Assembly (NCBI GenBank): GCA_016195265.1
Contig: JACPZW010000078.1
Coordinates: forward strand, 1-64,000
Source: Acidobacteriota bacterium
Lineage (GTDB): Bacteria; Acidobacteriota; Vicinamibacteria; Vicinamibacterales; CAVVIG01
Length of the DNA stretch: 64,000 nt
Direction: 5' to 3'
The notes under the pieces: generated by a model
Databases searched by the model: none
What the model saw: only the letters and a program-made list of their open reading frames with translations
Told to the model about the DNA's origin: nothing
Translations under genes and position numbers: made by a program
Part shown: piece after piece, positions 50,960-59,917 of the stretch
Position numbering within the stretch: position 1 is the stretch's first letter
How the letters are laid out: the number at the start of each line of letters is the position of its first letter

Positions 50960-53212
50960 GTGACGCTCTTCACCGCGCTCGCGGCGAGCCTGGCCGCCGC
51001 TTCTCTGAGCGCGGCGTCATCGCCACAAACCCCGGCGTCCGGGACTCCGGCGCCGTCACAAGTTGCCCCGCGCGACACATTGGGTCGCATGACGATTCGG
51101 GCGACCCGCCTCACGTCTCCATTGCGGATCGACGGCCAGCTCGGCGAGCGCGTCTACACGGACGTCGAGCCGATTTCTGATTTCATTCAGATGGAGCCCT
51201 CCGGCGGCCAGCCGGCATCGGAGAAGACCGACGTGTGGGTGTTCTTCGACGAGCGCAACGTCTACGTGACGATCCGCGCGTGGGAGAGCCGGCCGGATCT
51301 CATGGTCGCCAACGAGATGCGGCGCGACAGCAACAACATCCGCATGGGTGACAGCGTCGGCTTCTCGCTGGACACGTTCCACGACGGCCGCAACGCCTAT
51401 CAGTTCGAGGTCAACCCGCTCGGCGCCCGCACCGACGGCCAGAGCGCCAACGAGCGCCAGTACAACAGCGACTGGAATCCGGTCTGGGATCTCGCGGTCG
51501 GGCGGTTCGCCGGCGGCTGGACGGTGGAAGCCGCCATTCCGTTCAAGACGCTGCGCTATCAGCCGGGCGCCGCCCAGGTCTGGGGCTTCAACGCGCGGCG
51601 CAGCAGCAAGTGGAAGAACGAGATTGCGTTTCTCGCGCGGATTCCGCCCGCGTTCGGCATCGGCCGCGGCAGCTTCGCCGCGTCGCTCTTTCCCACGCTG
51701 ATCGGGATCGACGCGCCGGCGCTCTCGAGACCTCTCGACCTGAAGCCGTACATCGTCGGCAGCCTGACAACCGATCGCACGGTCTCGCCGCCGATCGACA
51801 ACGATCCGAACCGCGACGTGGGGCTTGATGTGAAGTACGGCGTCACGCAGGGGCTGGCGGCCGACTTCACCTACAACACCGACTTCGCGCAGGTTGAAGC
51901 CGACGAGCAGCAGGTGAACCTGACGCGCTTCAGCCTCTTCTTTCCGGAGAAGCGCGAGTTCTTCCTCGAGAACTTCGGCACGTTCGCGTTCGGCGCGTCG
52001 TCGACAACGGGCGCGGGCCAGCCGAGCGGCGACACGCCGTTGTTGTTCTACAGCCGGCGCATCGGCCTGAACCAGGGAGCGGCCGTGCCGATTCTCGCCG
52101 GCGGGCGCCTCAGCGGCCGGGCGGGCCGTTTCAGCATCGGCGCGATCGACATCGGCACGCGCGACTCCGCCACGGCGCGCGCCGCCGCCACCAATTTCTC
52201 CGTCCTGCGCCTGCGGCGCGACATCCTGCGGCGAAGCGCCGTCGGCGTGATGGCGACGACGCGGTCCGTCACGCAGAATGGCGCGGGGACCAACGACGTG
52301 TACGGGGTCGACGGCACGTTCGCCTTCTTCGCGAACCTGTCGTTCAATACGTACTGGGCGAAATCCCGGACCACAGGTCTCGACGGCCACGACACCAGTT
52401 ACCGGACACAAATGGAGTACGCCGGCGACCGGTACGGTCTGCAACTCGATCGGCTGGTGGTCGGCGACGCGTTCAATCCGGAAGTCGGGTACGTGCGCCG
52501 CAACAACATCCGCGAGCACTTCGGACAGGTCCGGTTCAGCCCGCGGCCGGCGTCGATCAAGGCGGTGCGCAAGTTCTCCGGCATCGGCACGGTGACGCAC
52601 GTCGAGGATCTACCGGGCGTGCTGCAGACGCGGACGCTGGATGGAGAATTCGCGATCGAGTTCCAGAACAGCGATCGCTTCAGCCTGGGTCTCAACGACG
52701 ACATCGAACGGCTCGTCCAGCCGTTCGCGATCACGCCGGCCGCGTCGATTCCTGTCGGCACTTACGAGTTCGCCACGGCGAGAGCGGTTTACCTGTTCGG
52801 CCAGCAACGGCCCGTCTCGGGCACGCTCACGCTCGAGCGCGGCGCGTTCTACGACGGCCATCGCACCAGTGTCGGGTTCAGCAAGACGCGCATCAATCCG
52901 ACGTCACGCTTCTCCCTCGAGCCGACGATCTCCCTCAACTGGATCGACCGGCCCAACGGGTCGTTTACGACGAATCTCATCGGGTCGCGCGTCACCTATA
53001 CGATGACGCCGCTGATGTTCGCGAGCGCGCTCGTGCAGTTCAACGAGACGACGCATCGCGTGAGCACGAACGCGCGTCTGCGCTGGGAGTACCGCGCCGG
53101 CAGCGAGCTCTTCATCGTGTACAACGAAGATCGCGACACGCTCGCCGTGGGACCGCCGGACCTGCAAAGCCGCGCGCTGATCATCAAGGTCAACCGCCTG
53201 TTTCGTTTCTAA
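50960..53212 (+). CDS. DUF5916 protein with N-terminal carbohydrate-binding-like domain
   Basis: The protein has 750 residues: export signal at about 1-20, then a CBM9-like domain at about 45-230 (SPLRIDGQLGERVYTDVEPI, VWVFFDERNVYVTIRAWES, DSVGFSLDTFHDGRNAYQFE). A DUF5916 beta-barrel region runs to the end (FTYNTDFAQVEADEQQVNLT, RFSLFFPEKREFFLENFGTF, aromatic terminus NRLFRF). Such proteins are predicted outer-membrane barrels that may bind glycans or peptides. GTG 50960 lacks a strong ribosome-binding site. It is 40 bases after the exported unknown, so it is likely the third gene of that operon. Confidence 0.85.
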   Translation: MTLFTALAASLAAASLSAASSPQTPASGTPAPSQVAPRDTLGRMTIRATRLTSPLRIDGQLGERVYTDVEPISDFIQMEPSGGQPASEKTDVWVFFDERNVYVTIRAWESRPDLMVANEMRRDSNNIRMGDSVGFSLDTFHDGRNAYQFEVNPLGARTDGQSANERQYNSDWNPVWDLAVGRFAGGWTVEAAIPFKTLRYQPGAAQVWGFNARRSSKWKNEIAFLARIPPAFGIGRGSFAASLFPTLIGIDAPALSRPLDLKPYIVGSLTTDRTVSPPIDNDPNRDVGLDVKYGVTQGLAADFTYNTDFAQVEADEQQVNLTRFSLFFPEKREFFLENFGTFAFGASSTTGAGQPSGDTPLLFYSRRIGLNQGAAVPILAGGRLSGRAGRFSIGAIDIGTRDSATARAAATNFSVLRLRRDILRRSAVGVMATTRSVTQNGAGTNDVYGVDGTFAFFANLSFNTYWAKSRTTGLDGHDTSYRTQMEYAGDRYGLQLDRLVVGDAFNPEVGYVRRNNIREHFGQVRFSPRPASIKAVRKFSGIGTVTHVEDLPGVLQTRTLDGEFAIEFQNSDRFSLGLNDDIERLVQPFAITPAASIPVGTYEFATARAVYLFGQQRPVSGTLTLERGAFYDGHRTSVGFSKTRINPTSRFSLEPTISLNWIDRPNGSFTTNLIGSRVTYTMTPLMFASALVQFNETTHRVSTNARLRWEYRAGSELFIVYNEDRDTLAVGPPDLQSRALIIKVNRLFRF

Positions 53213-53263
53213 GACGAGCACCCCACGGGCGGGCCCGACGGAAGTGCTATTCTTCGCCGATCG

Positions 53264-55033
53264 ATGGTGGCAGGTTTTCGCGCGGTCAGCGTCGTGGTGG
53301 CTGCGCTGCTCCCGTTCGCGTGGGCGGCATGCGGCGGCGAACCCCGCGCTACGCCTGCTCAGACGCCCGCCTCGTCGCGCGCCGCGGCCGCGCCCGATGA
53401 TTGGTTCGTGGATGGCGCCGGAGCGGCCGGCCTCGACTTCGTTCACTTCAATGGCGCGTCAGGCCGGTTCTACTATCCGGAGATCCTGCCGCCCGGCGTC
53501 GCGCTGTTCGACTACGACAACGACGGCGATCTCGATGTGTACGTCGTGCAAGGGCGGAGGCTTGGGCCGCAGACGGATCCGCCGTCGCTGATCCCGCCGC
53601 ACGATGCGAAGCCTCTGACCGGTCGGCTGTTTCGCAACGACCTGCAAGTGCGCGCCGACGGAACACGCGTGCTGCACTTCACCGACGTGACCGAACAGAG
53701 CGGGATTCGCGCCGACCAGTACGGCCTCGGCGTCGCCGCGGCGGACGTGGACAACGACGGATACACTGATCTGCTGCTCACGAATTTCGGGACAGTCCAG
53801 TTGTGGCACAACAACGGCAACGGGACGTTTACCGATGTGTCCAAGGCCAGCGGCGTTCAGGGTCCCCCCGGCGTGGCGGTGGCGGCCGCCTTCCTCGATT
53901 ACGACCGCGACGGCTGGCTCGATCTCTACGTCGCGTACAACGTGAACTACGCGCTCGACCGCGAGCAGCCCTGCCCGAATCAGGCGGGCGCCAGGGACTA
54001 TTGCCCGCCGCAGATTTTCGGCGGACGGCCGGATCATCTGTACAGAAACATGGGCCACGGGAGGTTCGTCGACGTCAGCGCCCGGTCCCTCATCGGAGGA
54101 AAGTTCGGCCCGGCGCTGGGGATCGCGACCGCCGACTACAACGGCGACGGATGGATAGACATCTACGTCGCCAACGACGGCGAACCGAACCTTCTGTGGA
54201 TCAATCAGCACGACGGGACATTCAAGGAGACGGCGCTGCTCGCCGGCTCGGCGCTGACCGGCGACGGGAAGGCCGAGGCGAGCATGGGCGTCGATGCCGG
54301 CGACTTCGACAACGACGGCGATGAGGACCTGCTCATGTCCGAGCTGACCGGGCAGGGATCCAACCTCTATGTCAACGACGGCTCCGGCAGGTTTCGCGAC
54401 GCCAGCGCCGCGTCGGGCCTCGGCGCCATGAGTCTGCCGTTCACCGGCTGGGGCACCGCGTGGTTCGACTTCGACAACGATGGGTGGCTGGATGTGCTGA
54501 CGGTCAACGGACCGATCGTGGCCAACGAGCGCCGCACGGGTGCGCCGTTTCCGTACGATCAGCGAAAGGTGCTGTTCAGAAATCTCGGGACCGGCCGATT
54601 CGAGAACGTCACGAGCAAGGCGGGCGCCGTCTTCGAGCTGTCGGAGGCCGGCCGCGGCGCCGCTTTCGGCGACATCGACAATGACGGCGACATGGACGTT
54701 GTCGTCGGCAACGACAATGGCCCGTTGCGGCTCCTGTTGAACAATGTCGGTAATCGAAATCACTGGCTGGGCGTGCGGGTCGTCAGCGCGCAGGGCCGCG
54801 ACGCGCTCGGGGCCAGGGTCGTCGTGATTCGCGCCGACGGCTCGAAGCTGTGGCGGCGGGCCCGATCCGACGGCAGCTATGCCTCGGCCAACGATCCGAG
54901 AGTGCTGGTGGGGCTCGGCGGATCGGCGGAGCCCGTGTCGGTGGAGGTTCGGTGGCCGAGCGGACGCGTCGAGCACTGGTCCAGCGTGGCGACCGATCGA
55001 TGGATGACGCTAAAGGAAGGCAGCGGACGATGA
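53264..55033 (+). CDS. CRTAC1-like FG-GAP/ASPIC-UnbV lipoprotein
   Basis: The protein has 589 residues with lipobox WAAC (Cys23). FG-GAP/VCBS repeats span about 70-470 with Ca-binding loops such as DYDNDGDLDVYVV, DVDNDGYTDLLLT and DYNGDGWIDIYVA. The C-terminal ASPIC/UnbV domain includes GARVVVIRADGSKLW, SDGSYASANDPRVLVGLGG and VEVRWPSGRVEHW. It is translationally coupled to the downstream TPR protein (ATGA overlap). It is likely surface or periplasmic and may scaffold partner proteins; no enzymatic function is established. Confidence 0.87.
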   Translation: MVAGFRAVSVVVAALLPFAWAACGGEPRATPAQTPASSRAAAAPDDWFVDGAGAAGLDFVHFNGASGRFYYPEILPPGVALFDYDNDGDLDVYVVQGRRLGPQTDPPSLIPPHDAKPLTGRLFRNDLQVRADGTRVLHFTDVTEQSGIRADQYGLGVAAADVDNDGYTDLLLTNFGTVQLWHNNGNGTFTDVSKASGVQGPPGVAVAAAFLDYDRDGWLDLYVAYNVNYALDREQPCPNQAGARDYCPPQIFGGRPDHLYRNMGHGRFVDVSARSLIGGKFGPALGIATADYNGDGWIDIYVANDGEPNLLWINQHDGTFKETALLAGSALTGDGKAEASMGVDAGDFDNDGDEDLLMSELTGQGSNLYVNDGSGRFRDASAASGLGAMSLPFTGWGTAWFDFDNDGWLDVLTVNGPIVANERRTGAPFPYDQRKVLFRNLGTGRFENVTSKAGAVFELSEAGRGAAFGDIDNDGDMDVVVGNDNGPLRLLLNNVGNRNHWLGVRVVSAQGRDALGARVVVIRADGSKLWRRARSDGSYASANDPRVLVGLGGSAEPVSVEVRWPSGRVEHWSSVATDRWMTLKEGSGR

Positions 55034-56688
55034 GTCGGAGTCCGCTGGCCGTCATGATCGCGATTGGCGCCGTCGCGGCATCCGCCTGCACCTCGCGGAC
55101 CGACGCGCCCGCCCCGCATGGCCCGGCGGCGCAGCATGCAGGCGAGCGGTCGGATCCGAGCGCGGCTGAGGCGGGGGCGCGCGGGCTGCTGCCGGTGTCG
55201 TTGCCGGATCTGAAGACGATGACGGCGTCGGTGCAGAAACAGATCCGCACGACCCACGAGCTGATGTTGAAGAAGATGGTGAACCGTCAGACGGCGGTTC
55301 CCGATCTCGCCGACGCATACGGCGATCTCGGCAAGCTGCTGATGGCCGCAGATTACCCGGACGCAGCCGAGCCGTGCTTCATGAACGCGCGAACGCTCGC
55401 GCCGGATGATTACCGCTGGTCGTACTATCTGGCGCACGTGTATCGCAAGCGTGGCGACCTCGACAAGGCCCAGCCGGCGTTCGAGCGCGCGTTGCAGCTG
55501 CATCCCGACGATGTCGCCACGCTGGTGTGGCTCGGCGATGTCGCGCTGGCGCAGGGGCGCGCGGAGGACGCCGAGCCGCGGTTTTCACGGGCGCTGGCGC
55601 TCGATCCCGCTTCTCTGTCGGCGCGGTTCGGCCTGGGACGCGCGGCCCTGGCCCGGCAGCAGTATCGGCAGGCGGCCGGTTATCTTGAAGACGTGCTCGC
55701 GCGTGATCCAAACGCGGCCGGCGCGCACTATCCGCTCGGCATGGCCTACCGCGGTCTAGGCGATTCGAAGAAGGCCGAGGCGCAGCTGCGGTTGCGGAAG
55801 AACCGCGACATCCTTCCGGCCGATCCTCTCATCGTCGAGATCGAGGAATTGCTCGAGAGTCCCACGGCCTACGAGGCGCGCGGCATTCGGGCCCTGGACA
55901 ACAAGCGTTGGCCGGAGGCGGCCGCGCTGTTCCGCAAAGGACTCGAGCTCGCGCCCGACAGCGCGGCGTTGCGGCATCGGCTGGGCACCACGCTGTTCAT
56001 GATGGGCGACTCGCCTGGCGCGCAGAATCAGTTCGAGCAGGTCGTGCGCGCCTCACCGGACTACTTTCTGGCGCAGTACAGCCTGGGCGTCATGCTCGAG
56101 GATCAGGGCCGCTACGCGGACGCGATCGATCGGTTCTCGGCGGCGTTGCGCGTCAGGTCGAGCTACACTGAGGCGCGCCTGCGGCTCGCGGCGTCCCTGC
56201 GAAAGGCCGGCCGCGCCAGCGAGTCGTTGCCGCACTACCAGCAGATCCTCAACGTCGACGCGAACCAGACCGAAGCGCGGTTCGGGCGAGCGATGACGCT
56301 GGTGCAGCTCGGACGCTACCAGGAGGCGCGCGATCACCTGGCGGACGACGTAAACGCGTACCCGACACAGACGGTGTTCGCGCACGGACTCGCACGATTG
56401 CTCGCCGGCGCCCCTGACGATCACGTGCGGGATGGCGACCGGGCCCTCGCGCTGATTGGCGAGCTGCTGAGCCGCGAACAGCGGACGCTGGACTTGGGCG
56501 AGACGATGGCGATGGCGCTCGCGGCCGCTGCCCGATATGACGAGGCCGTGCGCGTGCAGCAGGATCTCCTGCGCGGCGCGGAAGCCTCCGGCCTCACGCG
56601 CGTCGTCTCACGCCTGGCCGCCAATCTGGTGCTGTACGAGCGCCGTCAACCGTGTCGCACGCCGTGGCCGCCCGGCGAAATTCCATGA
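55030..56688 (+). CDS. TPR-repeat lipoprotein
   Basis: The protein has 552 residues with lipobox ASAC (Cys20). From about 100 to 530 there are around ten TPR units (ADAYGDLGKLLMAADYPDAA, ATLVWLGDVALAQGRAEDAE, AQYSLGVMLEDQGRYADAID). ATG 55030 overlaps the CRTAC1 stop, and the ATG of the next gene overlaps its own stop, so the three are a coupled operon. TPR/CRTAC1 pairing recurs in this window, fused into one protein at 36518-40003. That supports a protein-interaction role on the same pathway. Confidence 0.88.
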   Translation: MSRSPLAVMIAIGAVAASACTSRTDAPAPHGPAAQHAGERSDPSAAEAGARGLLPVSLPDLKTMTASVQKQIRTTHELMLKKMVNRQTAVPDLADAYGDLGKLLMAADYPDAAEPCFMNARTLAPDDYRWSYYLAHVYRKRGDLDKAQPAFERALQLHPDDVATLVWLGDVALAQGRAEDAEPRFSRALALDPASLSARFGLGRAALARQQYRQAAGYLEDVLARDPNAAGAHYPLGMAYRGLGDSKKAEAQLRLRKNRDILPADPLIVEIEELLESPTAYEARGIRALDNKRWPEAAALFRKGLELAPDSAALRHRLGTTLFMMGDSPGAQNQFEQVVRASPDYFLAQYSLGVMLEDQGRYADAIDRFSAALRVRSSYTEARLRLAASLRKAGRASESLPHYQQILNVDANQTEARFGRAMTLVQLGRYQEARDHLADDVNAYPTQTVFAHGLARLLAGAPDDHVRDGDRALALIGELLSREQRTLDLGETMAMALAAAARYDEAVRVQQDLLRGAEASGLTRVVSRLAANLVLYERRQPCRTPWPPGEIP

Positions 56689-58118
56689 CACAGCCACCTC
56701 GGCCGCCGACCGCGCATCACGATTCCGGCCGCCGTCCCGTGAGCGCGCGACGAGTCGTGGCGTTCGCGCTCGCGTTCGGGCTGACCGCGCCGGGCGCGGC
56801 AGCCGTCGCGCAGGATGCGACCGCGGCGCAGCTCCTCGTGACTGCCGCCACGCCTGACCCCGACGGTCGCGCGCTGAAGATCGCGGGAAGGAATTTCGGC
56901 CCTCATCCCTTCGTGACACTCGATCTCTACCCGATCGCGCTGCAGTCGGCGACTGACTCCGAGATCGTCGCAACCGTGCCCACGGCATTGATGCCGCCGG
57001 GCATCTACCTTCTGACCGTCAGTCGCGGACCGTCGGCGACGGAGATCGGCTCGTTGCAAGTGACGGTCGGGGGCGGCCGGACAAACCCAGACACCACGAC
57101 GGACCGCCCGGATCTCGGCACGCTGGGGCCTGCGGGCAGCGAGCCGGCGGCGAAAGTCGGCGATCGCGTGATCACGGTGGACGACGTCGATCGAGAGTGG
57201 CGGCGCACCGATCCGGGCGGATACCTCTCGCTGAGCCGCCAGCTGTACGAGAATCGGCGCCGGGCGACCGATGCACTCGTCACCAACGAGCTGCTGGCGC
57301 GAGAGGCGGCGCGGCGCGGACTCACCGTGCAGGCCCTGCTCGCCGAAGAGATTCCCGCCCGCACCGTCACCATGCCTGAATCCGCCGTGCTCTCGCTCTA
57401 TGAAGGGCTGGGCGACCGCGCCCGCGGTGTGCCACTCGAACAGATGCGACCCGCGCTTCGCGCCTGGCTGGAGCGCGTCACGCAGCCGGAGCTGGCGAAG
57501 ATGAACTACGTCGAGGAGCTGATGAAGGTCTCCACGCGCGCGGACGTGTTCCTGGCGGCGCCGCGGGTCCGCGTCGACCGCGCGCCGCAGGACGCCGAGA
57601 TCGGACCGGCGACCGCTGCTGTCGAGATCGTCGCCTTCGGCGACCTTCAAAGCCCCGAGTACGCGCGGTTCGCGCTGGTGTTCGCGAAAGTCCGCGACAC
57701 GTTCGGCGACAAAGTGCGGCTCGTCTTCAAGCACTTGCCCCTGCTTGGACCCGAGTCGGTTACGGCGGGCGAAGCGGCCGCGTGCGCAAACGCGCAAGGC
57801 AAGTTCTGGGCGTTTCATGACGCCGCGGTCGTGCGGCCCGTGCCGCTGCGGCTCGATCGGCTCAAGAATGTCGCGGACGCGGTGGGCGTGGATCGCCGCG
57901 CCTTCGACGCGTGCCTGGACGGCGGGACGTTCACGGAAGCGATCCGGCGGGCTGCCGGTGAGGCCGAACGCTACGCCGTCCGATCCAGTCCGAGCTTTCT
58001 GGTGAACGGCTCGCTGGCGCCGCCGCCGCCCCCATTTCTTCCGGCCTTCGAATTCCTCAAGCGCCTCATCGAGGACGCGCTGCTCCAGCAGGCGCGGGCT
58101 TCATCGAAGGATCGCTGA
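56685..58118 (+). CDS. Exported TIG domain, SurA-like and DsbA-like fusion lacking the CxxC motif
   Basis: The protein has 477 residues with a signal segment (about 27-44). An IPT/TIG immunoglobulin-like domain lies at about 48-130 (PDGRALKIAGRNFGPHPFVT). A SurA-like helical region follows (AAKVGDRVITVDDVDREWRR, ALVTNELLAREAARRGL). A DsbA/thioredoxin-type domain starts at about 310: AVEIVAFGDLQSPEYARFAL, then RLVFKHLPLLG, KFWAFHDAAV and the cis-Pro loop RSSPSFLVNG. Where DsbA proteins have CPxC, this one reads SPEY, so it cannot do thiol-disulfide exchange. A chaperone or binding role is more likely. It overlaps the TPR gene by four bases and the convergent CRTAC1 gene at the 3' end. Confidence 0.8.
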   Translation: MTQPPRPPTAHHDSGRRPVSARRVVAFALAFGLTAPGAAAVAQDATAAQLLVTAATPDPDGRALKIAGRNFGPHPFVTLDLYPIALQSATDSEIVATVPTALMPPGIYLLTVSRGPSATEIGSLQVTVGGGRTNPDTTTDRPDLGTLGPAGSEPAAKVGDRVITVDDVDREWRRTDPGGYLSLSRQLYENRRRATDALVTNELLAREAARRGLTVQALLAEEIPARTVTMPESAVLSLYEGLGDRARGVPLEQMRPALRAWLERVTQPELAKMNYVEELMKVSTRADVFLAAPRVRVDRAPQDAEIGPATAAVEIVAFGDLQSPEYARFALVFAKVRDTFGDKVRLVFKHLPLLGPESVTAGEAAACANAQGKFWAFHDAAVVRPVPLRLDRLKNVADAVGVDRRAFDACLDGGTFTEAIRRAAGEAERYAVRSSPSFLVNGSLAPPPPPFLPAFEFLKRLIEDALLQQARASSKDR

Positions 58119-59820
58119 GGAGCCCGCGCGTCTCGTCGATCCGGACGAGCCGATTCGGCGCGAGGTCCGTGAACGTCTGGGTGATCCCCGAGGGCCACTC
58201 GACGACGACACGCGACACGCGCGAGTCCAGACCGAGGCCGAAGGTCAGCGTGAGCTCGCTCTGGGAGGCGTAGCTCGATCCGCTGTGCACCATCTGCCAT
58301 TGCGCGCCGGATGCGCTCGTCACGCGCACGACGGCGCCAAGCGCGCTGCGGTTCGAGCGCGTCCCGGCAAGCCGCACGCGGAGCCAGTTGTGGCGATTGC
58401 CGCCATCGTTCCGGAACAGATGCGCGGCGCCGTTCAGTGTGGAGACGGCGACGTCGAGGTCGCCATCGCCGTCGAAATCCGCGTAGGCCGCGCCGCGCGC
58501 CATCATCGGCCGATTGAAGGCCGCGCCGAGCGACGCCGACACATCGTCGAACGTGCCGTTTCCCTTGTTCCGCAGCAGGAGCGGCCGCTGGCTCAGACGC
58601 GCTCGAGCGTCACGGACCTGGGACTCGTCGGTCCCGCCGTTGGCGGCAAAGATGTCCGGCCAGCCGTCGAGATCGAAATCGAAGAAAAACGCCGCCCAGG
58701 TCACCGACAGCAGACTGGCACGGCCGACTGTCGATCGCGGCGCGGCGTCGACGAACACCTTGCCGTTCTCGTTGTGATAGAGCCCGAGCATTTCATTGAA
58801 GAAGTTGCCCACGAGCAAGTGCGGGCGTCCCGAGCGGTCGTAATCGGCCGCGTCGGTGCCCATGTTGGCGCGTGCGGCGCCGTTCTCGCTCAGCGCGACG
58901 CCCGCTTGGACGCCTTCTTCAACGAACCGGCCGTGTCCGTCGTTGCGATAGAGCTTGGCGGGGACGCGGTCGCTCCCGACGAACAGGTCCGGCCAGCCGT
59001 CGCCGTTAAAGTCGAGGACCGCGACGCCCATCGCCTTGTCGGTCGGCGCGTCGAGCCCGGCGCGCGCGGTAACGTCCTCGAACCGGCCGCCGCCCCGATT
59101 GCGATACAGCTTCGACGCGACGGGCCGGTACGCGTCCGGTCCGCAGTACCCGCGATCGCCGTTGAGCGCGCACACCACCTCGGCGTCCGGTGACCACCGC
59201 ACGTAGTTCCCGATGAACAGATCCGCCAGTCCGTCGCGGTCGTAATCGAGCCACGCCGCGCTGACGGCAAAGTCTGTGTTGCGAATGCCGGACCGGTCAG
59301 TCACGTCGGCGAACCTGCCTCCCTCATTGTGAAAGAGGCGTCCGCCCTCGACCGATGTCAGAAAGATGTCGTCCCGGCCGTCGTTGTCGTAATCGGCAAT
59401 TGCCGCGCCCATCCCGTACAGGCTGACGGCGTCGAGCCCGCTTCCTGTGAACACGTCGCGAAACGTGCCGTCGCGATTGTTGCGGTAGAGGCCGTGTCTC
59501 GAGCGTCGACCGCCAGCCGGCCAATCCCGACTGTCGACGAACAGCACGTCGGGCCAGCCATCGCCGTCGATGTCGAGGACCGCCACGCCGCCGCCGAAGA
59601 GTTCCGGATAGTACTTCCCGCCCGCCGCGCCATTGTGGTGAGCGAAGGTAATCCCTGCGCGCGCGGTCACGTCGGTGAACGCCGTTGGCGGAGGCGTCTG
59701 CGCCGCGGCGAACGCGCCGATGGCGGCAGCGAGAATGCCGGCGCACCGCCAGCGCCAAAACGTGCGGTCAATGTGATCCAAAGCTCGGAATGTCACCGTT
59801 CTTGCGACATCTTGATACAT
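58066..59820 (-). CDS. Exported CRTAC1-like FG-GAP/ASPIC-UnbV protein
   Basis: The protein has 584 residues from ATG 59820. An export segment is at about 24-42 (CAGILAAAIGAFAAAQ). FG-GAP/VCBS repeats have DIDGDGWPDVLFVDS, DYDNDGRDDIFLTS and DFDLDGWPDIFAA. The ASPIC/UnbV end is GSSYASQSELTLTFGLGLDS and VVEWPSGITQTF. It is a close architectural twin of the 40000-41775 protein. It is convergent with the TIG/DsbA-like gene, and the two coding regions overlap by 53 bases. The N-terminal start is uncertain because no clear ribosome-binding site is visible. Confidence 0.85.
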   Translation of the reverse strand: MYQDVARTVTFRALDHIDRTFWRWRCAGILAAAIGAFAAAQTPPPTAFTDVTARAGITFAHHNGAAGGKYYPELFGGGVAVLDIDGDGWPDVLFVDSRDWPAGGRRSRHGLYRNNRDGTFRDVFTGSGLDAVSLYGMGAAIADYDNDGRDDIFLTSVEGGRLFHNEGGRFADVTDRSGIRNTDFAVSAAWLDYDRDGLADLFIGNYVRWSPDAEVVCALNGDRGYCGPDAYRPVASKLYRNRGGGRFEDVTARAGLDAPTDKAMGVAVLDFNGDGWPDLFVGSDRVPAKLYRNDGHGRFVEEGVQAGVALSENGAARANMGTDAADYDRSGRPHLLVGNFFNEMLGLYHNENGKVFVDAAPRSTVGRASLLSVTWAAFFFDFDLDGWPDIFAANGGTDESQVRDARARLSQRPLLLRNKGNGTFDDVSASLGAAFNRPMMARGAAYADFDGDGDLDVAVSTLNGAAHLFRNDGGNRHNWLRVRLAGTRSNRSALGAVVRVTSASGAQWQMVHSGSSYASQSELTLTFGLGLDSRVSRVVVEWPSGITQTFTDLAPNRLVRIDETRGLLSDPSMKPAPAGAARPR

Positions 59821-59837
59821 TTCTGGGGAATTCGCGC

Positions 59838-59866
59838 TTGACACCGGTACCAACCCTACTTAGAGT
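59838..59866 (+). promoter_or_regulatory. Sigma-70-like promoter of the large TonB receptor
   Basis: The -35 TTGACA (59838-59843) is a perfect match. A 17-base spacer follows, then -10 TAGAGT (59861-59866, four of six). It lies about 50 bases before GTG 59918 and is the best canonical promoter I found in the window. Confidence 0.65.
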
Positions 59867-59917
59867 GGCGCGCACAGCTCAAAAAGTGTGAATCATTGTC
59901 ACGGAGGAAACCCCGTC

